Shown here in pieces: positions 1-6,939 of a stretch of DNA of 64,000 bases. The stretch comes from Hydrogenobacter sp. T-8 (lineage in GTDB: Bacteria > Aquificota > Aquificia > Aquificales > Aquificaceae), in assembly GCF_011006175.1 (NCBI RefSeq), contig NZ_CP048795.1, forward strand, positions 558,001 through 622,000, given 5' to 3'. Position 1 is the first letter of the stretch, and each line of letters begins with the position of its first letter. Under the pieces are notes generated by a model, which saw nothing but the letters and a program-made list of their open reading frames with translations, ran no database searches and was not told the origin of the DNA. The translations under genes and the position numbers were made by a program.

Positions 1-1
1 T

Positions 2-166
2 TTTCGTTCAATGTTTGATAAACCTTTCAGAAACCTTTTGAAAGTAAACTCTTTAAACTACAGACTGAAGAAGTCAATTAAAAAATCCCTGGAAAATAAG
101 GTATATGCTCCCTACAGTATAGGATACGAAAAAGGTATAGACATAGACCTCCTGCAGGCTGCATGA
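2..166 (+). CDS. C-terminal end of an unidentified protein (5' truncated by the window edge)
   Basis: The first reading frame is open from base 2 to a TGA at 164-166 and gives about 54 residues, ending in ...GIDIDLLQAA. It is Lys/Asn-rich and has no family motif I can recognise. The stop overlaps the ATG of the next gene (ATGA at 163-166), so the two are probably translationally coupled. It forms part of the AT-rich stretch before murJ. Its function cannot be told from this fragment. Confidence 0.6.
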   Translation, partial: FRSMFDKPFRNLLKVNSLNYRLKKSIKKSLENKVYAPYSIGYEKGIDIDLLQAA

Positions 167-591
167 GAAAAGTTATAGATAAAAAACTGAAGGATAATCT
201 GAGGCTTTTTTTAGAAAATGTAGATGTAGAATCTTTAAGTCTTGTGAAATTAGCCTTGAATGTAAAAGAATCGGATACAGCCGAAGGTGTTGAAGTAAAA
301 GCTGACCTTTCAATAAGACCAAAGATTGAGGAAGATGGTAAACTTAGCTTCTTATACAACCACAAAGAAAAAATCTTAGTAGAAGGCAAGGAAATAAACA
401 TAGAGATATCATATAAACTTCAGCTCGAGTATAAGGGAAACGTAAAGGAATTAAAAAGAAGCCTTCTTATGGCTTATGCAAAAAATAGTGGCTTGCTCTT
501 GGTATATCCCTATATAAGGCATTTATCTGATATTATAAAAAGAGAAGCTGGATTTATATTCTCACCACTGCCTCATATCCTGATTAAATGA
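163..591 (+). CDS. SecB-like chaperone-fold protein
   Basis: 142 residues. The C-terminal part, PYIRHLSDIIKREAGF followed by a Pro-rich end, matches the end of SecB-fold proteins, where a PYxR motif precedes a helix and an LPP-type tail. Known SecB proteins hold unfolded precursors for SecA; solitary SecB-like proteins also act as chaperones of toxin-antitoxin systems (family knowledge). The gene overlaps its upstream neighbour (ATGA) and its downstream neighbour (588-591), so it is the middle of a coupled small operon rather than a stand-alone housekeeping secB. Base composition is more AT-rich than the genes that follow. Whether it serves export or an accessory system is open. Confidence 0.6.
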   Translation: MRKVIDKKLKDNLRLFLENVDVESLSLVKLALNVKESDTAEGVEVKADLSIRPKIEEDGKLSFLYNHKEKILVEGKEINIEISYKLQLEYKGNVKELKRSLLMAYAKNSGLLLVYPYIRHLSDIIKREAGFIFSPLPHILIK

Positions 592-1070
592 AATGCAATG
601 ATTACGAATACTGGAAACTTATGAAGGAAGTAGAGCAAGAAATAAGAAATCTAATTCAATCTATCAAAGAGGATTGCCCTAAGAATCTACTTGCGGACTT
701 GAGGAAAGAACCTTCTGGAATTTTCTATAGGTTTGAGATAGAAAGATTTGATAGATATCCATACTTCATAAGCAACAAAGAGAGATTTAAGAAAGCAAAA
801 GATAATAAATATAGATGTATGATGTGTGGACTTTCTGTCTATCTTAGTTATGAAAACTCAAAAGAAGCATTAGGAAGAGTATTATCCGCAAGGTCAAGAA
901 AGTTTCCTAACTTGAAGAAGCAAGGCTATAAAATACTTATCTGTGAAAATCTCAAAGACTATGGGGAGCTATACAATACTCCTACGATAGGCAGTAAACA
1001 CTACACTTTTTTCCCTTGTGGCAACTATAACCCTAATAATGTGTGGAAAATATACGAGGAATCCGTATGA
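588..1070 (+). CDS. Hypothetical protein following the SecB-like gene
   Basis: 160 residues, charged, no signal peptide or membrane segment. It has a CMMCG motif near residue 80 and more cysteines towards the C-terminus (ICENL, FPCGNY), a pattern compatible with a small zinc site, but I recognise no family. Its start overlaps the SecB-like stop and its own stop overlaps the murJ ATG (1067-1070), so it is translated within one transcript with both. Composition is AT-rich compared with murJ. It may be a client or partner of the SecB-like protein; that is inference from coupling only. Confidence 0.55.
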   Translation: MKCNDYEYWKLMKEVEQEIRNLIQSIKEDCPKNLLADLRKEPSGIFYRFEIERFDRYPYFISNKERFKKAKDNKYRCMMCGLSVYLSYENSKEALGRVLSARSRKFPNLKKQGYKILICENLKDYGELYNTPTIGSKHYTFFPCGNYNPNNVWKIYEESV

Positions 1071-2557
1071 GTTTAATAAAGCACTCTATTTCCTTCTCCA
1101 TCGCCACCCTTTTGAGTAGGGTTATAGGCTATGTAAGGGACGCCTTAATAGCCTACTATTTTGGCGTTTCCCATATCACAGATGCCTTCTTTGTAGCCTT
1201 TAGGCTTCCCAACACCTTTAGGAGGCTCTTTGGAGAGGGTGGCTTCAACGCCGCCTTTGTTCCCATATTTGCCAAAAGGGTAAAGGAAGGAACAGAAAAG
1301 GAGTTTCTAAACTCAACCTTTACCTACTATACACTTTTTAATCTTTTAGTAACCCTTGCAGGCATCCTATTTGCGGAGTGGATAATAAGGCTTATAGCTC
1401 CAGGAATAGTAGGTAAAAGCTACTTTGAATTGGCAGTCTTCATGGCAAGGTTTCTCTTCAGCTACCTTTTTTTTGTAGGGCTTAGTGCCTTCTTCATGGC
1501 GGTATTGAACACAAGGGGAGTTTTCTTTGTCCCCGCCTTTGCACAAGCGGTTTTCAACATAGTGATGGCTCTTTGTATTGCACTCACCTCTCACAGTTTG
1601 GGTTATATGGCTCTTGTTTTAGGAGTTTTAGCTGGGGGCTTTGCCCAGTTAGTTTTTCATCTTCCTGCAGTAGTTTCTCAAAAGCTCGTGCCTCAACCAA
1701 CGCTTAAAAGAGACAGAGACTTAAACCTCCTTTTGAAAAGACTCACTCCAGCCCTGATGGGCTTTGGCGTGGCTCAGCTCTCTTTTTTTATAGATACATT
1801 CCTTGCTTCTTTTTTGGCATTGGGTGCTATATCATACCTCTATTACGCCAACAGGATATTCCAGCTTCCCTTAGGTGCCTTGTCTGTAGGTATGGCAAAC
1901 TCTCTACTTTCCGTCTTGGCAAGCGGGCAAGACCCAAAGAAAAACATCACCCTCGCCTTTAGGTTTATTACACTGCTTGCCCTTCCTGCCACTGGAGGTC
2001 TTTTGGTGCTATCGCATCAGATAATAGCCTTGCTTTACGGAAGGGGAAGGTTTTCAGAAGAAGACATAGCAATAGCAGGCAAGGTGCTTGCGGTCTACTC
2101 CTTGGGTCTTGTCTTCTTTTCCCTTCAAAAGGTGCTGGCAAGTGTCTTTTTTGCAAGAGGAGACACAAAAACTCCCGTGCTTTCTTCTCTCTTTGCGGTT
2201 TTATCCGAGGGTCTTTTTGCCTTTGTTTTTGCCTTTGTCCTCAAACTTGGCGTAGTGGGTCTTGCTCTTGGAACTGCAAGCTCCTCTATAGCAGGCTTAG
2301 GGTTTTTGCTATACTTTTGGAGAGAAAGAAACTTAGACATAAGAGCCTACCTCATAACCACGATAAAGTCTATCTTTGCCACCTTGGTTATGTGTATTTC
2401 TGTCCTTTTACTAAAACCCTCCCCTTATGGAGTGCTGTATGCTATACCCCTTGCAGTTGCCATGTATTGGCTGTGCCTTCTTATGCTTAAAGAACCCTTA
2501 GCTCACCTGCCCTTGAACCTTTTGAAGAGCCTTGTTAAGAAGGGTAGAAACCCTTGA
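1067..2557 (+). CDS. murJ: MurJ lipid II flippase
   Basis: 496 residues, polytopic MviN/MurJ family. The protein opens with the characteristic amphipathic start and ..LLSRVIGYVRD.., followed by AFFVAFRLPNTFRRLFGEG, both family signatures. It flips undecaprenyl-linked lipid II across the inner membrane for peptidoglycan synthesis. About 14 hydrophobic segments are visible. The ATG at 1067 is preferred over an upstream in-frame ATG at 1043 because it gives the canonical family N-terminus and overlaps the previous stop. Its last 60 bases are also coding on the other strand (end of rpsT). Confidence 0.95.
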   Translation: MSLIKHSISFSIATLLSRVIGYVRDALIAYYFGVSHITDAFFVAFRLPNTFRRLFGEGGFNAAFVPIFAKRVKEGTEKEFLNSTFTYYTLFNLLVTLAGILFAEWIIRLIAPGIVGKSYFELAVFMARFLFSYLFFVGLSAFFMAVLNTRGVFFVPAFAQAVFNIVMALCIALTSHSLGYMALVLGVLAGGFAQLVFHLPAVVSQKLVPQPTLKRDRDLNLLLKRLTPALMGFGVAQLSFFIDTFLASFLALGAISYLYYANRIFQLPLGALSVGMANSLLSVLASGQDPKKNITLAFRFITLLALPATGGLLVLSHQIIALLYGRGRFSEEDIAIAGKVLAVYSLGLVFFSLQKVLASVFFARGDTKTPVLSSLFAVLSEGLFAFVFAFVLKLGVVGLALGTASSSIAGLGFLLYFWRERNLDIRAYLITTIKSIFATLVMCISVLLLKPSPYGVLYAIPLAVAMYWLCLLMLKEPLAHLPLNLLKSLVKKGRNP

Positions 2558-2785
2558 AGCTCTCCTGCTTGCCTCCTTTTTATGGATAACGCCCTTTGAG
2601 GCGGTGTGGTATATGATGCTTATGACCTCTGGTAGAAACTGCTTTGCCTCTTCCAACTGCCCTGACTCTACCATTCTCCTAAATTTCTTTATGTAGGTCC
2701 TCATCCTTGATAGATGATACCTGTTCCTTACTCTTCTCTTTGCGTCCCTTCTCATACGCTTTTCTGCTTGTCTTGTGTTGGGCAT
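2498..2785 (-). CDS. rpsT: 30S ribosomal protein S20
   Basis: 95 residues, very basic, starting MPNTRQAEKRMRRDAKRR as in S20, which binds 16S rRNA early in 30S assembly. The coding region carries a good ribosome-binding site (AAGGAGG on the minus strand just before the start). It lies directly downstream of tRNA-Cys and tRNA-Gly on the same strand and is probably on the same transcript. The last 60 bases overlap the 3' end of murJ on the opposite strand. Confidence 0.95.
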   Translation of the reverse strand: MPNTRQAEKRMRRDAKRRVRNRYHLSRMRTYIKKFRRMVESGQLEEAKQFLPEVISIIYHTASKGVIHKKEASRRASRVSTLLNKALQKVQGQVS

Positions 2786-2813
2786 TCAAAACCTCCTTAC
2801 CTTTTATCTTTCA

Positions 2814-2885
2814 AGGCAACGGGCGGATTCGAACCGCCGTAAAAGGGATTTGCAGTCCCTCGCCTAGCCGCTCGGCCACGTTGCC
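2814..2885 (-). tRNA. tRNA-Cys (GCA)
   Basis: The minus strand folds as a full cloverleaf: acceptor GGCAACG/CGTTGCC, anticodon stem GGGACT-GCA-AATCCC, T arm GGTTCGAATCC. Anticodon GCA reads Cys codons, and the discriminator base is U as expected for tRNA-Cys. The 3' CCA is not encoded. It sits between tRNA-Gly and rpsT. Confidence 0.95.
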
Positions 2886-2889
2886 TAAA

Positions 2890-2961
2890 AGCGGGCGACG
2901 GGACTCGAACCCGCGACCTGCTGCATGGCAAGCAGCCGCTCCACCACTGAGCTACGCCCGC
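2890..2961 (-). tRNA. tRNA-Gly (GCC)
   Basis: Minus-strand cloverleaf with acceptor GCGGGCG/CGCCCGC, anticodon loop TTGCCAT (GCC, Gly) and T arm GGGTTCGAGTCCC. CCA is not encoded. Four bases separate it from tRNA-Cys. A TATAAT on the minus strand at 2974-2979 lies 12 bases upstream of the mature 5' end. Confidence 0.95.
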
Positions 2962-2973
2962 TAAGGTATATAT

Positions 2974-2979
2974 ATTATA
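2974..2979 (-). promoter_or_regulatory. -10 box for tRNA-Gly / tRNA-Cys / rpsT
   Basis: TATAAT on the minus strand, 12 bases upstream of the tRNA-Gly 5' end and just after the yicC stop. No convincing -35 hexamer is seen at the usual distance. Confidence 0.5.
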
Positions 2980-2982
2980 CCA

Positions 2983-3831
2983 TCATTCCACGTTTGCCAC
3001 CTGTTGCTTTAGTCTGTCAATCTCCGTCTTTATTTCTACGGCGAGAGGAGAAAGGTCTGGCAGTTTGTTGGAAAGGGTGGTTATTTCCCGGTGCATTTCC
3101 TGAAAGAGAAATTCCAGCTTTCTTCCCACATCCTCCTGTGACTTAAAGAGCTCCCTGCTCTTGTTGAGGTGAGCCTTAAACCTTGTTATCTCCTCTTCCA
3201 CATCCATTTTGGAAAGGATCAAGGCAATTTCATTAAGCACAAGGGCGCTATTTTCGGAGAGACCCAGCTCCTTCGCTTTTTCCATAACCTTAACCTTAGC
3301 CTTTTCATATACCTCTTCCTTGCTATCCATTATTCTCTTAAGTAGCTCCTCTATCCTTGTGAGCCTCTCCTCCATGTCTTTTCTTATATGCTCTCCCTCT
3401 TCCGCTCTTCTGTTGAGGAGCTCCTTTAGTGCATCCGTCAGGGCACAAGAAATTGCCTCCTCAAGGGATGGGTCTATCTCCTCCCTTGGAGACTCAGAAA
3501 ACCTCGTTGCCAGCTGGAGGACAATGTCGTCGCTTACACTTAGGCTTAACTTTTCCCTTAGTATCTTAAAAAAGTTTATGTTTCTAAAGAGGGTTTCCAG
3601 GTCTACCGGTTCTATAATGTCCTTTCGCCTTACTTCAACCTGAAGGTTTACCGTGCCCCTCCTTACAAACTCTCTTATTAGCCTTCTTATGGAAAACTCA
3701 ATGGACATAAGGTTGTAGTTGGACTTTATGAAAATATCAAGGGTCTTTCCGTTAAGGCTTTTTACAAAGACATTAACCGCCCACCTATCGTTTTCAAAGG
3801 CTCCTGAGCCATAACCAGTCATGCTGAGCAT
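2983..3831 (-). CDS. YicC/YloC family endoribonuclease
   Basis: 282 residues. The N-terminus MLSMTGYG and the segment VKSLNGKTLDI are family signatures; the C-terminal domain holds the conserved LSNKLPDLSPLAVEIKTEIDRLKQQVANVE-type end. Members act as RNases in RNA turnover (family knowledge). There is no ribosome-binding site; instead TATAAT lies 7 bases upstream of the ATG (3839-3844), so the mRNA is probably leaderless. A second ATG three codons later (MTGYG) is the alternative start. Confidence 0.88.
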   Translation of the reverse strand: MLSMTGYGSGAFENDRWAVNVFVKSLNGKTLDIFIKSNYNLMSIEFSIRRLIREFVRRGTVNLQVEVRRKDIIEPVDLETLFRNINFFKILREKLSLSVSDDIVLQLATRFSESPREEIDPSLEEAISCALTDALKELLNRRAEEGEHIRKDMEERLTRIEELLKRIMDSKEEVYEKAKVKVMEKAKELGLSENSALVLNEIALILSKMDVEEEITRFKAHLNKSRELFKSQEDVGRKLEFLFQEMHREITTLSNKLPDLSPLAVEIKTEIDRLKQQVANVE

Positions 3832-3838
3832 TATGAAG

Positions 3839-3844
3839 ATTATA
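3839..3844 (-). promoter_or_regulatory. -10 box placed for a leaderless yicC mRNA
   Basis: Minus-strand TATAAT, 7 bases before the yicC ATG and just past the dnaB stop. Transcription would begin at or next to the start codon. Confidence 0.5.
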
Positions 3845-3846
3845 AG

Positions 3847-5250
3847 CTAAAAGTCTAAGTCAAGCTCGTCTTCTGAGAATTCCTCAAACTCTGGTTCATA
3901 GTTCTCCACAGAGGGGCTACTCACTCCCGCCATAAGCGGTTTGAAGCTGGCGGTATCCTTCAAAAAGGCCACTTTAACTATCCCAGTGGGTCCTTGCCTT
4001 TGCTTTGCTACGATTATCTCCGCAATTCCTTGCTCCTCCGGTGATGGGTTTCTTTTGTAGTATTCTGGTCTGTGGATGAATATGATAAGGTCCGCATCTT
4101 GCTCAATCTGTCCAGACTCTCTTAGGTCCGCAAGCTGTGGTCTTTTGTCTGACCTGTGTTCCACCTGACGGGATAGCTGTGCCAGAGCCACCACGGGTAT
4201 GGCAAGTTCTTTTGCGAGAGCTTTGAGGTTTCTTGATATCTCCGCCACCTCCTCCTGTCTTGAAGACCTTCTTGTGGGAGGTCTAAGGAGCTGAAGATAG
4301 TCAATAAAGGCTACTTCCACACCCTTTTCTTTCTTTAACTTTCTGGTCTTTATCCTCACATCGGTGGTGGAAAGCCCCGGCGTATCGTCAATGTATATCT
4401 CACACCTTGAGAGGTCCAGAGCGGCGGATATGAGCTTGTTCCTGTCCTCCTCGTTTACAAAGCCTCTTCTTATGTTTTGAAGAGGCACACCGGAAAGCAT
4501 GGACAAAGCCCTCATCACAAGCTGTTCCTTGCTCATCTCCAGAGAGTATATGACAACTGGAGCTTTTTCCTGCATCGCCATGTTTATTGCCATGGAGAGC
4601 ATAAAACTACTTTTGCCCATGCCCGGTCTGGCAGCAACTATGATAAGGTCAGAGGGATGAAAGCCAGTGGTTAGAGTGTCAAGGTCAAGAAATCCCGTTG
4701 CCCTACCAGTTATAAGTTTTTCCTGCTTTCGGTGCTTTTCTATAATATCAATAACATCCCTCGCCACATCCCTTATGTGCCAGTAATGGCTAACTATCTG
4801 CTTTTCGGATATTTCTATTAGCTTTGTATTTAAGAGCTCAAGAAGGTTCTCAAGGTCTGGCTCTTCCCTTATGCCCCTTAGCACGTTCAGAGAAAGGTCC
4901 ATGAGACGCCTAAGACCTGATTTTTCCTTTACATTTCTTATGGCTTCTTCAAGAAGGCTTCCTGTAGCAGCCTCTTCCACAAGAGAGTAAATAAAAGCCA
5001 TATCCAACCTTTCTTTCAGACCTCTTTTCTCTATATATTCCTTGAGGACTATATCGTCCCAGTCCTTTCCTTTGTCTTCCCAAACCTTGTAAAGCAAAGA
5101 AAAGAGCAGTTTGTGATTTTCAAAATAGAAATCTTCCTCTCTGAGATGCTCAAGCACGGTGGGCATGGTTTCTGGGTCTGCGATTATTGCACCCAAGACC
5201 GCCCTTTCCGCAAGCTCGTCATAAGGTGGTTCAAGGTCGGAGGGTATCAT
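3847..5250 (-). CDS. dnaB: Replicative DNA helicase DnaB
   Basis: 467 residues. N-terminal helical domain (about 1-110) with the typical AERAVLGAII start, linker, then a RecA-like domain with Walker A ARPGMGKSS (about 207-215), Walker B VAFIDYLQLL and the Arg/Asp motif DLRESGQIEQDADLI. It unwinds DNA at the fork as a hexamer. The ATG overlaps the ridA stop (5247-5250), so it is coupled to ridA. The tail is acidic (EFEEFSEDELDLDF). Confidence 0.96.
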   Translation of the reverse strand: MIPSDLEPPYDELAERAVLGAIIADPETMPTVLEHLREEDFYFENHKLLFSLLYKVWEDKGKDWDDIVLKEYIEKRGLKERLDMAFIYSLVEEAATGSLLEEAIRNVKEKSGLRRLMDLSLNVLRGIREEPDLENLLELLNTKLIEISEKQIVSHYWHIRDVARDVIDIIEKHRKQEKLITGRATGFLDLDTLTTGFHPSDLIIVAARPGMGKSSFMLSMAINMAMQEKAPVVIYSLEMSKEQLVMRALSMLSGVPLQNIRRGFVNEEDRNKLISAALDLSRCEIYIDDTPGLSTTDVRIKTRKLKKEKGVEVAFIDYLQLLRPPTRRSSRQEEVAEISRNLKALAKELAIPVVALAQLSRQVEHRSDKRPQLADLRESGQIEQDADLIIFIHRPEYYKRNPSPEEQGIAEIIVAKQRQGPTGIVKVAFLKDTASFKPLMAGVSSPSVENYEPEFEEFSEDELDLDF

Positions 5251-5636
5251 GTCTTTTCTTTGACAAGTGCGGTAATCTCAAGCTCCACGAGAGCATCAAG
5301 AGGTAGTCCGCTTACTTCAACGGTTGTTCTCACAGGCTTGACAGGGACATCCTTGAAAAAGTCCTCATAAAGAGCGTTAAACTCCTTGAAAAGGCTTATG
5401 TCCTTTAGATAGACCACAACTCTCACTATGCTTTCCTTACCCACACCCCCTGCTTGAAGTATAGCCTCTATGTTATCAAAAACCTGTTTAACTTGGTCTG
5501 TAAACCCTTCTCTGAGTTTTCCCGTCTCTGGGTCAATGCCTATTTGACCAGACAGAAACAAAAAGTCACCTGCCATAAGAGCTTGAGAATAAGGACCTAC
5601 AGGTTTTGGTGCTTTCTCGGTAAAAAGGGGTATCAT
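5247..5636 (-). CDS. ridA: RidA family enamine/imine deaminase
   Basis: 129 residues, full family length. Motifs seen: KAPKPVGPYSQA, FLSGQIGIDPETG, and PVRTTVEVSGLPLDALVELE with the conserved Arg that binds the substrate carboxylate. It hydrolyses reactive enamine/imine intermediates from PLP enzymes. It is first in a ridA-dnaB unit and divergent from the Crp/Fnr gene with only 18 bases between start codons. No ribosome-binding site; a TAAAAT lies 7 bases upstream of the ATG, which suggests a leaderless message. Confidence 0.92.
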   Translation of the reverse strand: MIPLFTEKAPKPVGPYSQALMAGDFLFLSGQIGIDPETGKLREGFTDQVKQVFDNIEAILQAGGVGKESIVRVVVYLKDISLFKEFNALYEDFFKDVPVKPVRTTVEVSGLPLDALVELEITALVKEKT

Positions 5637-5640
5637 ATTT

Positions 5641-5649
5641 TATATTTTA
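5641..5649. promoter_or_regulatory. Overlapping divergent -10 boxes of ridA and the Crp/Fnr gene
   Basis: On the plus strand TATATT (5641-5646) stands 8 bases before the Crp/Fnr ATG at 5655. On the minus strand TAAAAT (complement of 5644-5649) stands 7 bases before the ridA ATG at 5636. The two -10 boxes share three bases, so both promoters cannot be occupied at once. Confidence 0.5.
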
Positions 5650-5654
5650 AGTCA

Positions 5655-6284
5655 ATGCGAGCGGAAGAGATAAGAAGTTTTCTGGAAGGTATGTTTCGCC
5701 CTCTGAAGGTTAGCAGAGGGTCTTTGCTCTTTTCTGAAGGTAGTCTATGCTCTGCAGTTCCTTTTGTAAAAGAAGGTGAACTAAAGGTTTATCTTATATC
5801 CGACTCAGGGAGGGAGCTGACCCTCTACAAGGTGATGCCCGGTCAGATGTGCATGCTTGCTATGATTACAGTTTACTCCAATAGGGAATATCCAGCCTAC
5901 ACAAGAGCTGAAGAAGATTCCGTTATTTTTATGGTGCCTAAGGAAATAGCCTTCAGATGGTTTGAAGAAAATCAATGGTGGAGGAGCCTTTTTATGAAGG
6001 TCCTTTCAGAAAATCTCCTTTCCGTAATGGGAACAATCAACTCAATGGTGTCGGATAGGGTTGAGGAAAGGCTTATACACTATCTGCTTTCAGAGGCTAA
6101 AGGAAAAGGGTTTATTGAAAAGACCCATGAAGATATTGCCAAAGATGTGGGAAGTGTTAGGGTAGTGGTAAGTAGGGTTCTAAAGGACATTGAAAGGGAT
6201 GGACTTATAGAGGTCTGCAGAGGAAGGATATTTATTAAGGACTATGAGGCTCTGAAAAGGCGGGCAGGGATAACCCGCCCCTGA
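5655..6284 (+). CDS. Crp/Fnr family transcriptional regulator
   Basis: 209 residues: cyclic-nucleotide-binding beta-roll (about 10-120, GSLLFSEGS, GRELTLYKVMPGQMCML), dimer helix (about 125-150) and winged helix (HEDIAKDVGSVRVVVSRVLKDIERDGLIEV). The FNR-type N-terminal cysteine cluster is absent, so it is not an Fe-S oxygen sensor of that type; the ligand is unknown. The start at 5655 is chosen because it fits the family N-terminus; longer in-frame starts would run through ridA. It may act on nearby palindromic sites such as 6818-6832 (inference). Confidence 0.85.
   Translation: MRAEEIRSFLEGMFRPLKVSRGSLLFSEGSLCSAVPFVKEGELKVYLISDSGRELTLYKVMPGQMCMLAMITVYSNREYPAYTRAEEDSVIFMVPKEIAFRWFEENQWWRSLFMKVLSENLLSVMGTINSMVSDRVEERLIHYLLSEAKGKGFIEKTHEDIAKDVGSVRVVVSRVLKDIERDGLIEVCRGRIFIKDYEALKRRAGITRP
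6259..6279 (+). terminator. GC-rich hairpin at the end of the Crp/Fnr gene
   Basis: GGCGGG (6259-6264) pairs with CCCGCC (6274-6279) inside the last codons of the regulator. There is no U-run after it. It lies between convergent genes and could stop transcription from either side. Confidence 0.35.
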
Positions 6285-6287
6285 GCT

Positions 6288-6761
6288 TTACTTAGTCCAA
6301 ACAGAAAAGACAAAGTCCTTGTCCTTTACCTGAGCATGGCACGCATGGCAGTCCTTTGCCATGTCCTTGACCAATTTGTTCCCCTTACCATCGTAGCCAT
6401 AGTAGCCCCAGCCGTCGGTAGCCTTGTATTTCTTGCTATCTTTTACCATAAAGGCTTCTATCCTCTTTGCACCCTCTACATAAGCACCATTATCAAGCAC
6501 ATGCTCGTAGAAGACTATGGCTATAACCGTTCCATCTGGAAAGACCCTTTTTCCATCCTTCTTTATGGTTTCCAAGCCCTTATCGTTCACATAAACATGG
6601 TGAACACCGCTGAATGGGTTAAAAAGGGGATGCTTCTGGTCAAATATTACCATACTCTTTACATGGTTCCAGCTCCTGTATTTCTCAGGAGCGACCTTGA
6701 AGGCTTCTGCAAGGGCAAGGCTAAAACCTGCAATGATTCCCAAAGCTAAAAGTTTCTTCAT
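6288..6761 (-). CDS. Cytochrome P460 family protein
   Basis: 157 residues. Sec signal peptide (MKKLLALGIIAGFSLALAEA), then a cytochrome P460-type domain (RSWNHVKSM, HHVYVN, FPDGTVIAIVFYE) and a C-terminal heme c motif CHACH (138-142). It is a periplasmic heme protein. Classical P460 oxidises hydroxylamine; other family members have unknown substrates, so the reaction here is not assigned. It has a strong ribosome-binding site (AAGGAGG). It is divergent from the exported transglutaminase-like gene, with a palindrome at 6818-6832 between them. Confidence 0.87.
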   Translation of the reverse strand: MKKLLALGIIAGFSLALAEAFKVAPEKYRSWNHVKSMVIFDQKHPLFNPFSGVHHVYVNDKGLETIKKDGKRVFPDGTVIAIVFYEHVLDNGAYVEGAKRIEAFMVKDSKKYKATDGWGYYGYDGKGNKLVKDMAKDCHACHAQVKDKDFVFSVWTK

Positions 6762-6817
6762 GACAGCACCTCCTTAAGGGTTTTGTTTAAATTATGAGAT
6801 ACCTCTTTTCTGTTGTC

Positions 6818-6832
6818 TGTAACAAAGTTACA
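6818..6832. promoter_or_regulatory. Palindromic operator candidate between P460 and transglutaminase-like genes
   Basis: TGTAAC-AAA-GTTACA, a perfect inverted repeat with 6-base arms and a 3-base spacer, in the 178-base divergent intergenic region. Half-sites of the TGTNA/TNACA type are used by Crp/Fnr regulators, and such a gene lies nearby at 5655-6284. The link is inference. Confidence 0.45.
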
Positions 6833-6939
6833 AATTTTTCAAAGGGTTTTTGATGATTGTTTGAATAAATCTGATGATAGGTCTTTGAAGTCGCTCTATA
6901 TTAGTGAGCCATGAAACCAAAAACTAAAGGAGGTTAACC

